64,000 bases of DNA from Paracoccus aerodenitrificans. Its GTDB lineage: Bacteria; Pseudomonadota; Alphaproteobacteria; Rhodobacterales; Rhodobacteraceae. Below, piece by piece: positions 1 to 7,706 of this stretch; the stretch's first letter is position 1; each line of letters begins with the position of its first letter. A program made the position numbers and the translations under genes. The notes below the pieces were generated by a model that was given only the letters and a program-made list of their open reading frames with translations, was not told where the DNA came from and did not search any database. The stretch is from the NCBI RefSeq assembly GCF_027913215.1, contig NZ_CP115784.1:1922001-1986000 (forward strand), read 5' to 3'.

Positions 1-1
1 T

Positions 2-502
2 AACGGCGAGTGGAAGGACGGGCAGCGCGACGGGCGCGGTCAGGCCACCTATCCCGACGGCACGGTCTATACGGGAGAGTTCTCGGAAGGGCTGCGCGAA
101 GGTCAGGGCAAGCTGACCACGCCGGACGGTTTCATCTATGAGGGCGGCTGGAAGGACGGGGAAATCGACGGCGAAGGTCAGGCGAGCTATGCGACGGGCG
201 ATGTCTATACCGGCCAGTTCGTCGCCGGAAAACGTCAGGGCCAGGGCGTGATGCATTACAGCACCGGAGAGGTTGCCTCGGGCGTCTGGGATCAGAACCG
301 CCTGCAATCGGCGGCCCCGGCTCCGGGCGAAGCAACACAGCCCGGAGAAACCACGGAAGGCGGCGCAGAAGCCCCGGCCATGCCGGATGACAGCGACATG
401 CCCGACGACCCCGGCACATTACCATCGGTCGAAAACGGGAACGCGGTCAGCATCCCCGCACCCGGTTCCAGCGACATCTCAGAAACAGAGGACATGCAAT
501 GA
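2..502 (+). CDS. MORN-repeat protein, 5'-truncated by window edge
   Basis: The reading frame is open from base 2, so the start lies upstream of the window; at least 166 residues remain. The first ~95 residues are four back-to-back MORN repeats of 23 residues, each of the form YxGxFxxGxxxGxGxxxxxxG (for example YTGEFSEGLREGQG). This gives a 69-bp near-repeat in the DNA. After the repeats comes a ~70-residue acidic, Ala/Pro/Glu-rich tail with no recognisable domain. MORN repeats usually form a beta-hairpin scaffold for proteins or membranes. The stop overlaps the next start by ATGA, so it is probably co-translated with the membrane and VWA genes. The cellular role is unknown. Confidence 0.85.
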   Translation, partial: NGEWKDGQRDGRGQATYPDGTVYTGEFSEGLREGQGKLTTPDGFIYEGGWKDGEIDGEGQASYATGDVYTGQFVAGKRQGQGVMHYSTGEVASGVWDQNRLQSAAPAPGEATQPGETTEGGAEAPAMPDDSDMPDDPGTLPSVENGNAVSIPAPGSSDISETEDMQ

Positions 503-663
503 TCGTTATCGTCTGCATACTTGCAGGGCTGTGGCTCGGCTGGCAACGCGCCGGGAAATCCGGCGGAGACCGGAAGGATCGCTGGCAATGGGCTCTGGCC
601 CATGCGCTGATATTCGCAATAGCCGGAGTGTTTGCGACAATCATCATCGACCGTATGATCTGA
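499..663 (+). CDS. small hydrophobic membrane protein (54 aa)
   Basis: This short gene starts in an ATGA overlap with the MORN gene and ends in TGATG shared with the VWA gene, so translational coupling on both sides supports it as real. It encodes 54 residues: a hydrophobic N-terminus (MIVIVCILAGLWLGW), a charged loop (RAGKSGGDRKDR) and a second hydrophobic segment near residues 33-50, giving a predicted two-helix hairpin in the inner membrane. I recognise no family. Position suggests it anchors or couples the MORN and VWA proteins, which is inference. Confidence 0.7.
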   Translation: MIVIVCILAGLWLGWQRAGKSGGDRKDRWQWALAHALIFAIAGVFATIIIDRMI

Positions 664-1844
664 TGTTCCGCCCCTTCATCGACAGTCTGCGCAGACAGGG
701 CGTTCCGGTCAGCCTGCGGGAATATCTCGACCTGCTCGGCGGGCTGTCAAAGGGCGTCGCGGGATATTCCCCGGATGAGTTCTATTACTTCGCGCGGCTC
801 TGTCTGGTGAAGGATGAACGCCATATCGACCGCTTCGACCGCGCCTTCGCCGAGTCGTTCTCAGGCGTTGAACAGATCCCGGTCGAGGCGCTGTTGCAGC
901 AGGTCGAACTGCCACGCGAATGGCTGGAGAAAATGGCCGAGAAGCTGCTGACCGATGCCGAGAAAGCCGAAATTGAGGCCACGGGCAGTTTCGAGAAGCT
1001 GATGGAGAAACTGCGAGAACGCCTTGCCGAGCAGCAGGGCCGCCATCAGGGCGGCAATAAATGGATCGGCACGGCGGGGACATCGCCCTTCGGCGCTTAC
1101 GGCTATAATCCCGAAGGTGTGCGGATCGGCCAGCACGAATCGCGTCATCGCCGGGCCGTGAAAATCTGGGACAAGCGCGAATTCCGGGATTTCGACGACA
1201 CTGTCGAACTGGGCACCCGCAATATCAAGGTGGCGCTGAAACGCCTGCGGCAATGGGCGCGGCACGGCGCTGCCGATGAGCTTGACCTGCCCGCCACGAT
1301 CCGCGCCACTGCCGATCACGGCTATATCGACGTGAAAACCCGGCCCGAGCGGCGCAATGCGGTGAAGGTGCTGCTGTTTCTGGATGTCGGCGGCTCGATG
1401 GATGATCATATCCGCGTGGTAGACGAGCTCTTCAGCGCCGCGCGGGCCGAGTTCAAGCATATGGAGCATTTCTTCTTCCATAACTGCCTTTACGAAGCGG
1501 TCTGGAAGGATTCGCGCAGACGCTGGACCGAGACCACGCCAAGCTGGGACATCCTTCATCGCTACGGGCGCGACTATAAATGCATTTTCGTCGGCGACGC
1601 CTCGATGTCTCCCTATGAGATCGCAATGCCGGGCGGGGCAAATGAACACTGGAATGCCGAAGCCGGAGAAGTCTGGCTGCGCCGCGCCTGTGAAACCTGG
1701 CCGGATCATATCTGGCTGAACCCGGTTCCACAGCAGAACTGGCGATACACCCAGTCCATCCGCATGGTCGAAGAGATCTTCGAAAACCGGATGGTCCCGC
1801 TGACGCTTGACGGGTTGTCCCAAGCGATGCGCATCCTTGGCTGA
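663..1844 (+). CDS. VWA domain-containing CoxE-like protein
   Basis: 393-residue cytosolic protein starting at the ATG of the TGATG overlap. It begins MFRPFIDSLRRQGVPVS, as in the COG3825/CoxE-like VWA family, with an alpha-helical N-terminal half. A von Willebrand A domain follows, with a MIDAS-type DVGGS at about residues 241-245 (family form DxSxS; here the second position is Gly). Family members normally work with a MoxR-type AAA+ ATPase as a metal-insertion or chaperone pair; no ATPase lies downstream, so one may lie just upstream of the window. A long in-frame extension upstream of 663 is rejected because it overlaps two coupled genes. Confidence 0.88.
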   Translation: MFRPFIDSLRRQGVPVSLREYLDLLGGLSKGVAGYSPDEFYYFARLCLVKDERHIDRFDRAFAESFSGVEQIPVEALLQQVELPREWLEKMAEKLLTDAEKAEIEATGSFEKLMEKLRERLAEQQGRHQGGNKWIGTAGTSPFGAYGYNPEGVRIGQHESRHRRAVKIWDKREFRDFDDTVELGTRNIKVALKRLRQWARHGAADELDLPATIRATADHGYIDVKTRPERRNAVKVLLFLDVGGSMDDHIRVVDELFSAARAEFKHMEHFFFHNCLYEAVWKDSRRRWTETTPSWDILHRYGRDYKCIFVGDASMSPYEIAMPGGANEHWNAEAGEVWLRRACETWPDHIWLNPVPQQNWRYTQSIRMVEEIFENRMVPLTLDGLSQAMRILG

Positions 1845-1867
1845 GCATCAACCGACCCACCGCAGAA

Positions 1868-1919
1868 GGGTATTTACATGAAGAAGAAATCCCCGCGCTT
1901 CTTCTTCATGTAAATACCC
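1868..1919. repeat. perfect 21-bp inverted repeat (intergenic palindrome)
   Basis: The arms at 1868-1888 and 1899-1919 are exact reverse complements over 21 bp (left arm begins GGGTATTTACATG), around a 10-base loop (1889-1898). It lies between the VWA stop and the M48 start, both on the plus strand. No U-tract follows, so it is not a classical terminator. It could be a dispersed palindromic element or an RNA-stabilising hairpin. Confidence 0.85.
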
Positions 1920-1996
1920 GAATCCGGCGCTGGCGAAACCCCAAAGGCCCGAAACAGTGTCTTGATCGAAGGGTAAAACCGGCCCACATCTGAGAT

Positions 1997-2677
1997 ATGC
2001 TGAAGCTGACGCCCCTCCTTCTGGTTCTCGCCTATTTCGCCGCGATGTGGTTCTTTTCGGCATGGCGCATGAAACGGGAATTGGCTGAGCGGTCGAGCCC
2101 GATGAAGCACCCCCGGCTGACTCCTCTTCTGGACCGTTTGGGTGCAGCGATGGAGCTTCCGCGCATTCAGGCCTGGATTTACGAGGTCCCGATGATGAAC
2201 GGGCTTGCCGCGCCGGATGGGCGGATCTTCGTGACGCGCGGCTTCATCGAAAAGATGGATCGCGGAGAGGTCTCTCCGGAAGAAATAGCTGGCGTCGTCG
2301 CTCATGAGCTGGGTCACGTCGCGCATGGTCATTCGCGACGCCGGATGATCGACTTCGCGGGCCAGAACGTGATCCGTACGCTTCTGATCGGGACTATTGG
2401 CCGCTTCGTGCCGTTTATCGGACCGTGGCTGATCAATCTGGCGACGGCGGCGATCGCGGCACGTCTGTCTCAGCAGGACGAATTCGAAGCCGACCGTTTC
2501 GCCACCGCATTGCTGATAAAATCGGGGATCGGGGCTGCTCCGCAGATCTCTCTGTTCGAAAAGCTGGATCGTCTTTCCGGCGGTCGGCGCTCGGCATCGC
2601 CTGCGTGGTTGCTATCGCATCCGCATACCGAAAAACGGGTGGCGGCGATCCGTGCCAATCTGGCCCGCTGGCAGTGA
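1997..2677 (+). CDS. M48 family zinc metallopeptidase
   Basis: 226 residues. An N-terminal hydrophobic segment (about residues 1-20) anchors it in the inner membrane. The zinc site HELGH is at residues 103-107, and the third ligand Glu is in the EFEAD motif at 162-166, both typical of M48 peptidases (HtpX/Ste24/BepA clan). A second hydrophobic stretch (FVPFIGPWLINLATAAIAA) lies between them. It lacks the TPR domain of BepA and the multi-span N-terminus of HtpX, so it belongs to the small M48 group. Substrate unknown; membrane-protein quality control is a reasonable guess. Its stop abuts the convergent fnrL stop with no gap. Confidence 0.9.
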   Translation: MLKLTPLLLVLAYFAAMWFFSAWRMKRELAERSSPMKHPRLTPLLDRLGAAMELPRIQAWIYEVPMMNGLAAPDGRIFVTRGFIEKMDRGEVSPEEIAGVVAHELGHVAHGHSRRRMIDFAGQNVIRTLLIGTIGRFVPFIGPWLINLATAAIAARLSQQDEFEADRFATALLIKSGIGAAPQISLFEKLDRLSGGRRSASPAWLLSHPHTEKRVAAIRANLARWQ

Positions 2678-3451
2678 TCAGCTTATCGGTGCGCCGTCGG
2701 CATCGTCGGAATCGTCGCCGCTTTCGCTGAGCAGGCGCTCAAAATCCGGGACCACCACGCCGCGCTTGCCGTCAAGTTCGATCACCCCTTCACGTTTCAG
2801 CGCCGAGACCTGACGGCTGACCGTTTCCAGCGTCAGCCCCAGATAATCCGCCATCGCCTCGCGCGTCAGCGGCAGAGACAGGCGGATCTGTCCCGAGGGC
2901 CGCCTGCGCTGCAACGCCGCCTCGCGCCGGGCGAGGATGATCAGCAAAGAGGCGATCTTTTCCCGTGCGGATTTTCGGCCCAGAAGCAGCATCCATTCAC
3001 GCGCCGCATCAAGTTCGTCCAGCATCATTTCCAGCAGACGCGAGGGGATGCGGGGATTGGCCAGCATCATCTCCTCGAAGGGTCTGCGGCGGAAGCAACA
3101 CAGGCGGACATCGCTGACGGCGGTGACGGTATAGGCTGCGGTTGCGCGTCCCGGGCGGCCTAGAAAATCGCTTGGCAGCAACAGGCCGACCATCTGGGTG
3201 CGGCCGTCTTCCAGCGTCCGGGTCAGGCTGGCCACGCCCTCGATCATCGAGGCCACGAAATCCATCCTGTCGCCCGCCCACAGGATCACCTGACCGGCTT
3301 CCACGGTCCGGTGATATTTCGCAGCCTCAAGACGCTTCAGGTCCTCTGCCTCGCAATGAGCGCAGACGGCACGATCCCTGATCGGGCATTCATCGCAGCT
3401 CGTATGATCTGGCGGAGCTGCAATTGCGGCTGTAGCTAGTTTGACATGCAT
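2678..3451 (-). CDS. fnrL: FNR-type oxygen-responsive regulator FnrL
   Basis: 257-residue Crp/Fnr-family regulator. Four N-terminal cysteines (C19, C22, C30, C33) and a central Cys pair (118/119) supply ligands for an oxygen-labile [4Fe-4S] cluster. The helix-turn-helix has E209-T-V-S-R213, the FNR signature reading TTGAT half-sites. The body is very close to Rhodobacter FnrL as I remember it (e.g. GRTQMVGLLLPSDFLGRPGR). I take ATG 3451; one codon upstream is a TTG, but AGGA sits about 10 nt before the ATG. The gene is divergent from hemN, and an FNR box covers its own first codons, suggesting autoregulation. A Paracoccus FnrP-type name would be equally defensible. Confidence 0.93.
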   Translation of the reverse strand: MHVKLATAAIAAPPDHTSCDECPIRDRAVCAHCEAEDLKRLEAAKYHRTVEAGQVILWAGDRMDFVASMIEGVASLTRTLEDGRTQMVGLLLPSDFLGRPGRATAAYTVTAVSDVRLCCFRRRPFEEMMLANPRIPSRLLEMMLDELDAAREWMLLLGRKSAREKIASLLIILARREAALQRRRPSGQIRLSLPLTREAMADYLGLTLETVSRQVSALKREGVIELDGKRGVVVPDFERLLSESGDDSDDADGAPIS

Positions 3452-3454
3452 CAA
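3441..3454. promoter_or_regulatory. FNR box between fnrL and hemN
   Basis: TTGACATGCATCAA matches the FNR consensus TTGAT-N4-ATCAA with one mismatch (C for T). Its centre is 3447.5. It lies over the fnrL initiation codon (ATG at 3451 on the minus strand) and 41.5 bp before the hemN ATG at 3489. Expected effects are activation of hemN and repression of fnrL at low oxygen. Confidence 0.8.
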
Positions 3455-3488
3455 TGCTAAATCCTGTTCGCCATTTATTTCTATCGCT

Positions 3489-4847
3489 ATGGAACAGGAA
3501 TCTCAATTCTCGCGCTTGGGGCTATTTGACGCACGTGCGCCGCGCTATACATCTTATCCTCCGGCCACTCAGTTCCGGCCCGAGATTGACGCAGACCAGG
3601 TCGCAGCGTGGCAGGTGGCCATCCCTGAAAATGCGACGATCTCGCTTTACATGCATGTGCCGTTCTGCCGTCGGCTGTGCTGGTTCTGCGCCTGCCGGAC
3701 ACAGGGCACGCAATCCGACGCGCCGGTCCGGGCCTATGCCGAAACGCTTCTGGCCGAGCTGAAACTTCTGACCTCCCGTCTTGCGCCGGGGATAAAATTG
3801 TCGCGGCTGCATTGGGGCGGCGGCACACCGACCCTTATGCCGCCCGACATGATCCGGCGCATCGCGGCGGCGGTGTTCGAGGCTTTCCCGCTTGCGGAGG
3901 GCGCGGAATTCTCGGTCGAGATCGACCCGAATGAGATCGACGATGCGCGGATGGATGCTCTGGCCGAGGCGGGGCTGACCCGTGCCAGTATCGGCGTTCA
4001 GGATTTCGATCCCCAGATTCAGGAAACCATCGGCCGCCTGCAAAGCTTCGATCTGACCGCGCAGGCGGTGCAGATGATCCGTGATCGCGGGGTGGAAAGC
4101 GTCAATGCCGATATTCTGTTCGGCCTGCCCTATCAGGATAATATCCGTATCTCGGAATCGGTTCAGAAATTGCTGGCCTTGTCGCCCGACCGGGTGGCGC
4201 TTTACGGCTATGCGCATGTGCCGTGGATGGCGAAACGTCAGGTAATGATCCCGTCCGAGGCCCTGCCCTCTCCTCAGGAAAGGCTCGCGCTGTTCAATAC
4301 GGCCCGTGAGCTGTTTCTTGCGGATGGCTATGCCGAAATCGGCATCGACCATTTTGCCCGGCCCGGTGACGGGCTGGCGACGGCGCAAAGGGCCGGAAGG
4401 CTGCGGCGCAATTTTCAGGGCTATACGGACGATCAGTCTGAGACGCTGATCGGGTTGGGGGCGTCCTCGATCTCACGCTATCGGCAGGGTTTCGCACAGA
4501 ACGCCCCCGCAACCGGCGCCCATGCCAAGGCGATTGCAGAAGGCAGGCTGTCGATTACACGCGGGCATGTTTTCAGCGATGAGGATCTCTGGCGGGCGCG
4601 GATGATCGAGGCGCTGATGTGCGATTTCCGTATCGGTTCGGGCGAAATGAAGCAGCGTTTCGGTCTGAACGATGCGGCGCTTGCAGATTTGTTTCGTCCC
4701 ATTCTCGCCCGGTTCGGCCAGATGGTCACGCTTGAGCAGGATGGAAGCCTGTTCATTCCCGAGGATTGCCGCCCCCTCACCCGCATGATTGCGCGGATGC
4801 TGGATGCCTATGACATCTCTGAAAAGGGGCATTCGACGGCAATCTGA
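3489..4847 (+). CDS. hemN: oxygen-independent coproporphyrinogen III oxidase
   Basis: 452-residue radical-SAM enzyme converting coproporphyrinogen III to protoporphyrinogen IX without oxygen. The iron-sulfur motif PFCRRLCWFCAC gives C60, C64, C67 and C69, matching HemN (CxxxCxxCxC). The glycine-rich HWGGGTPTL SAM motif follows, and the C-terminal HemN domain is complete. The N-terminus FDARAPRYTSYPP is family-typical, so the ATG at 3489 is preferred over an in-frame TTG at 3441 that would lie inside the FNR box. No Shine-Dalgarno sequence precedes this ATG. Regulation by FnrL is predicted from the box upstream. Confidence 0.95.
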   Translation: MEQESQFSRLGLFDARAPRYTSYPPATQFRPEIDADQVAAWQVAIPENATISLYMHVPFCRRLCWFCACRTQGTQSDAPVRAYAETLLAELKLLTSRLAPGIKLSRLHWGGGTPTLMPPDMIRRIAAAVFEAFPLAEGAEFSVEIDPNEIDDARMDALAEAGLTRASIGVQDFDPQIQETIGRLQSFDLTAQAVQMIRDRGVESVNADILFGLPYQDNIRISESVQKLLALSPDRVALYGYAHVPWMAKRQVMIPSEALPSPQERLALFNTARELFLADGYAEIGIDHFARPGDGLATAQRAGRLRRNFQGYTDDQSETLIGLGASSISRYRQGFAQNAPATGAHAKAIAEGRLSITRGHVFSDEDLWRARMIEALMCDFRIGSGEMKQRFGLNDAALADLFRPILARFGQMVTLEQDGSLFIPEDCRPLTRMIARMLDAYDISEKGHSTAI

Positions 4848-4887
4848 CGGCGCGGCGGTGGAAACCTGTCAAGCTTCACCTCTGAGC

Positions 4888-4914
4888 CCGGACATGGTGA
4901 TCAGCCGTGTCCGG
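4888..4914. terminator. hairpin between convergent hemN and RodZ-like gene
   Basis: CCGGACA at 4888-4894 pairs with TGTCCGG at 4908-4914 around a 13-base loop containing the palindrome TGATCA. It fills the gap between two convergent stops. There is no T-tract, so any terminator role is tentative. Confidence 0.4.
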
Positions 4915-4916
4915 CG

Positions 4917-6206
4917 TCACTCCTGACCAAGAGGCACAGGCCTTTCGCTGCCGGTTTCGCCCGTTATCAGCGCGGGATCGGCAGAGGCGACGGCGATCAG
5001 GTTGCGCAGATCCTCATCCTTGCTCAGATCGGCAAACGCATAACTCGCAGTCAGATTGGCCGGCGAGAGTTCGAGGTTTTTCACGACCTGTGCTCCCGGC
5101 GCTGCCGGACCATAGGTCCTCCCGTTGACCGAGAAATAGACAGCGCCCGAATTCCCCGCCCGCAGCACCGGCGGGGCTTCCAGCTTGGGCATGGCGAAAC
5201 GCTCGCCCGCATCCATCGTCTTTTCAAGCAGCACCGTTCCATCAGCCGAGGTGACGCGCACCCAGGCGGGACGGACCGCAAGAAGCTCCAGTTCTGGCGC
5301 GTCGGGGGCGACAGTCCGAACGGCCATCTGTTCCGCAGGAAGTTGCGGGCCGTAATCCATCGCGCTTGCCATCTGACGCGGCGAGGCGTCCGTCCGGGGT
5401 TCAATCGCGGCAGCGGCCTGTTGTACAGGCATGGCTTCCACCGGCTCTGACGGGGCGGAAAGCTCGGGGTCGATGGCAGCAATCGGACCGTCACGGGCTG
5501 TCAGCACGGGAATTTCAAGAACCTGCGGGCGATAGATGCGGTCCAGACCCTCGGGCTGCGGCAGGTTCACGGCAAGGTCGTCAACCTCTTCCACAGCAGG
5601 TTGCGCTGCCGATTCGACGGGATCGAGCGTCGCCGTCACGCCGGGCGGCTGATCGCCGGGGGTCAGATTGACCTTCTGCAATTCCTGAAGCACCGACCAC
5701 CCGCCGTAACCCAGACCGGCCACAAGCGCGACCAGTACGAAGACCGAACCAATCGCCCTTGGCTCGACCGAGGACCAGAACGATTCGGGTTGCGGAATGA
5801 ACAGGGCACGCGGATTTGCCAGAGCCTCTGCCGGGGCAGAGGGACGGCGCTGCGGTTTCGGACCCGAGGCGACGGGCGACATGCCATGCGTCGGCTCAAA
5901 CCCCGATTCGGCGCAGAACCGCGCAAATACCCAATCCGGGTCCATCTTGAGATAACGCGCATAAGACCGGACATAGCCCGATACGAAGCTGGGCGCATCG
6001 AAAGCAGAACTATCGCAGTTTTCTATGGCGGAGATATAGCTTGCACGGATTCGCAACTCTCGCTGCACATCCAGCAGGGACTTCCCCAACGTCGCCCGCT
6101 CGCCCCGCATGATATCGCCGAGACGCATCTCAAAATCGTCAAAGCCGCCGCCCTGCGGATCAGATTCTTCCCGCTGTGGCGCCGCCTTTGCCTTCAGCCC
6201 CATCAT
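4917..6206 (-). CDS. RodZ-like helix-turn-helix membrane protein (DUF4115)
   Basis: 429 residues. The N-terminus (about 25-95) is a Cro/CI-type HTH of the RodZ class (LGDIMRGERATLGKSLLDV and YISAIENCD). A linker leads to one transmembrane helix near residue 155 (SVFVLVALVAGLGYGGW), then a Pro/Ala-rich periplasmic linker and a C-terminal DUF4115 domain (from about residue 325). This is the RodZ architecture, which couples MreB to the cell-wall elongation machinery in other bacteria. Two consecutive ATGs start the gene; GGACAGG lies upstream. The upstream neighbour hemA is on the same strand 114 bp away. Assignment as the true RodZ orthologue is likely but not proven. Confidence 0.82.
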   Translation of the reverse strand: MMGLKAKAAPQREESDPQGGGFDDFEMRLGDIMRGERATLGKSLLDVQRELRIRASYISAIENCDSSAFDAPSFVSGYVRSYARYLKMDPDWVFARFCAESGFEPTHGMSPVASGPKPQRRPSAPAEALANPRALFIPQPESFWSSVEPRAIGSVFVLVALVAGLGYGGWSVLQELQKVNLTPGDQPPGVTATLDPVESAAQPAVEEVDDLAVNLPQPEGLDRIYRPQVLEIPVLTARDGPIAAIDPELSAPSEPVEAMPVQQAAAAIEPRTDASPRQMASAMDYGPQLPAEQMAVRTVAPDAPELELLAVRPAWVRVTSADGTVLLEKTMDAGERFAMPKLEAPPVLRAGNSGAVYFSVNGRTYGPAAPGAQVVKNLELSPANLTASYAFADLSKDEDLRNLIAVASADPALITGETGSERPVPLGQE

Positions 6207-6320
6207 TACGCCTGTCCTACATTTCCTGCCCGTCGCAAGCCGCGCGAATCGCAGCTTTGCATGAATTAGTTAAGACAAGCTTATCACAGTGGCGAGAGGG
6301 GTTCACCCCGGCTTGCGCAG

Positions 6321-7550
6321 TTACGCCACCGCTACCGAGCGATTCAGTTCACATTGTGACCAGAGCGCATCCATCGCACGCACCAGCCCGTCGATCTGAT
6401 CGGCGGAGTGGACCGGCGAAGGGGTAAAACGCAGGCGTTCAGTGCCGCGCGGAACGGTGGGGAAGTTGATCGGCTGAACATAGACCCCGAAATCGTTGAG
6501 AAGCATATCGGACAGCATCTTGCAGTGAATCGGGTTTCCGACATGCACCGGGACGATATGGCTGCCGTGGTCGATGATCGGCATGCCAAGCCCTCTCAGC
6601 CGCATCTTCAGAATGCTTGCATGAAGCTGTTGCTTATCACGCAATTCCTGCCCGACCGGAGTTTTCAGAAACGAAATCGAGGCCGCAGCACCTGCCGCGA
6701 CAGCGGGCGGCAGAGACGTTGTGAAGATGAATCCCGGCGCGTAAGAGCGGATTGCATCGACCATTTTCGCCGACGCCGCGATATAGCCGCCAAACACGCC
6801 GAATGCCTTGCCAAGCGTGCCGTTGAAAATATCGATCCGGTCGGTCAGCCCGTCGCGCTCGGCCACGCCGCCGCCCCGCGGACCGTACATGCCGACCGCA
6901 TGGACCTCATCGAGATAGGTCAGCGCACTGAATTCATCCGCCAGATCGCAGATCGCCTCGATCGGGCCGAAATCGCCGTCCATCGAATAGATCGATTCGA
7001 AAGCGATCAGCTTTGGGGCCTGCGGATCGTCAGCCTCCAGCAACTCGCGCAGATGGGCGACATCATTATGCCGGAAGATCCGTTTTGCGCCGTCGAATCG
7101 CTTGATACCCTCGATCATCGAGGCGTGATTCAGCTCATCCGAATAGATGATCAGGCCGGGAAAAAGCTTCCGCAGGGTCGAAAGCGTGGCATCATTGGCG
7201 ATATATGCGCTGGAAAACACCAGCGACGCTTCCTTGCCGTGCAGATCGGCAAGTTCGGCTTCCAACTGCTTGTGATACACCGTGGTGCCCGAGATATTGC
7301 GCGTTCCGCCGGACCCCGCACCGGTGGCATCAAGCGCCTCATGCATCGCGTCCAGCACAACCAAGTGCTGGCCCATTCCCAGATAATCATTGCCGCACCA
7401 GACGGTAATGTCCTGTTCGGACCCGTCGGGCCGCTTCCATACGGCATTCGGAAAGTCGCCTTTGCGACGCTCAATATCAATGAACGTGCGGTAACGGCCT
7501 TCTTCATGCAACCTGCCGATGGCGCGGTCGAGTGCAGCTGAGTAATCCAT
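6321..7550 (-). CDS. hemA: 5-aminolevulinate synthase
   Basis: 409-residue PLP enzyme condensing glycine with succinyl-CoA to 5-aminolevulinate, the first step of tetrapyrrole synthesis in alphaproteobacteria. Family hallmarks are [33 protein letters not shown] and the PLP-lysine motif [14 protein letters not shown]. Length matches HemA. The ATG at 7550 is preceded by AAGGGA. An FNR-type operator lies 60-73 bp upstream of the start (7610-7623), with a CATGAT -10-like hexamer at the right distance, implying oxygen control together with hemN. A weak GGGG/CCCC hairpin at 6296-6307 follows the stop. Confidence 0.97.
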   Translation of the reverse strand: MDYSAALDRAIGRLHEEGRYRTFIDIERRKGDFPNAVWKRPDGSEQDITVWCGNDYLGMGQHLVVLDAMHEALDATGAGSGGTRNISGTTVYHKQLEAELADLHGKEASLVFSSAYIANDATLSTLRKLFPGLIIYSDELNHASMIEGIKRFDGAKRIFRHNDVAHLRELLEADDPQAPKLIAFESIYSMDGDFGPIEAICDLADEFSALTYLDEVHAVGMYGPRGGGVAERDGLTDRIDIFNGTLGKAFGVFGGYIAASAKMVDAIRSYAPGFIFTTSLPPAVAAGAAASISFLKTPVGQELRDKQQLHASILKMRLRGLGMPIIDHGSHIVPVHVGNPIHCKMLSDMLLNDFGVYVQPINFPTVPRGTERLRFTPSPVHSADQIDGLVRAMDALWSQCELNRSVAVA

Positions 7551-7582
7551 CGCGGGGTCCCTTGCCTTGCTTGCTGGGTGCG

Positions 7583-7588
7583 ATCATG
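7583..7588 (-). promoter_or_regulatory. putative hemA -10 element
   Basis: On the minus strand this reads CATGAT, four of six matches to TATAAT. An FNR-activated class II promoter with its operator centred at 7616.5 would start near 7575, so a -10 is expected here. The start codon at 7550 would then have a leader of about 25 nt. Confidence 0.45.
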
Positions 7589-7609
7589 TCAAATCGAACG
7601 GACGCCACA

Positions 7610-7623
7610 TTGATAAGGGTCAA
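7610..7623. promoter_or_regulatory. FNR box upstream of hemA
   Basis: On the minus strand the site reads TTGACCCTTATCAA: TTGAC-N4-ATCAA, the same half-site pair as the fnrL/hemN box, with one mismatch to consensus. It sits in the 156-bp divergent gap between hemA and the M20 peptidase gene and is oriented to activate hemA. Confidence 0.75.
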
Positions 7624-7706
7624 ACGCCGCGAGTTACAGGGCAAATTTTCTTGAAAATCCCTCTTGTTAACCAAAGCGCAACCCGAGAAAAACAGTCAGG
7701 AACATC

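Noticed and set aside
273..662. N-terminal extension of the VWA protein to 273
   Set aside because: It would overlap the MORN and small membrane genes in another frame. The TGATG start at 663 gives the family N-terminus.
3452..3454. TTG start for fnrL one codon upstream
   Set aside because: ATG at 3451 is better and better spaced from AGGA.
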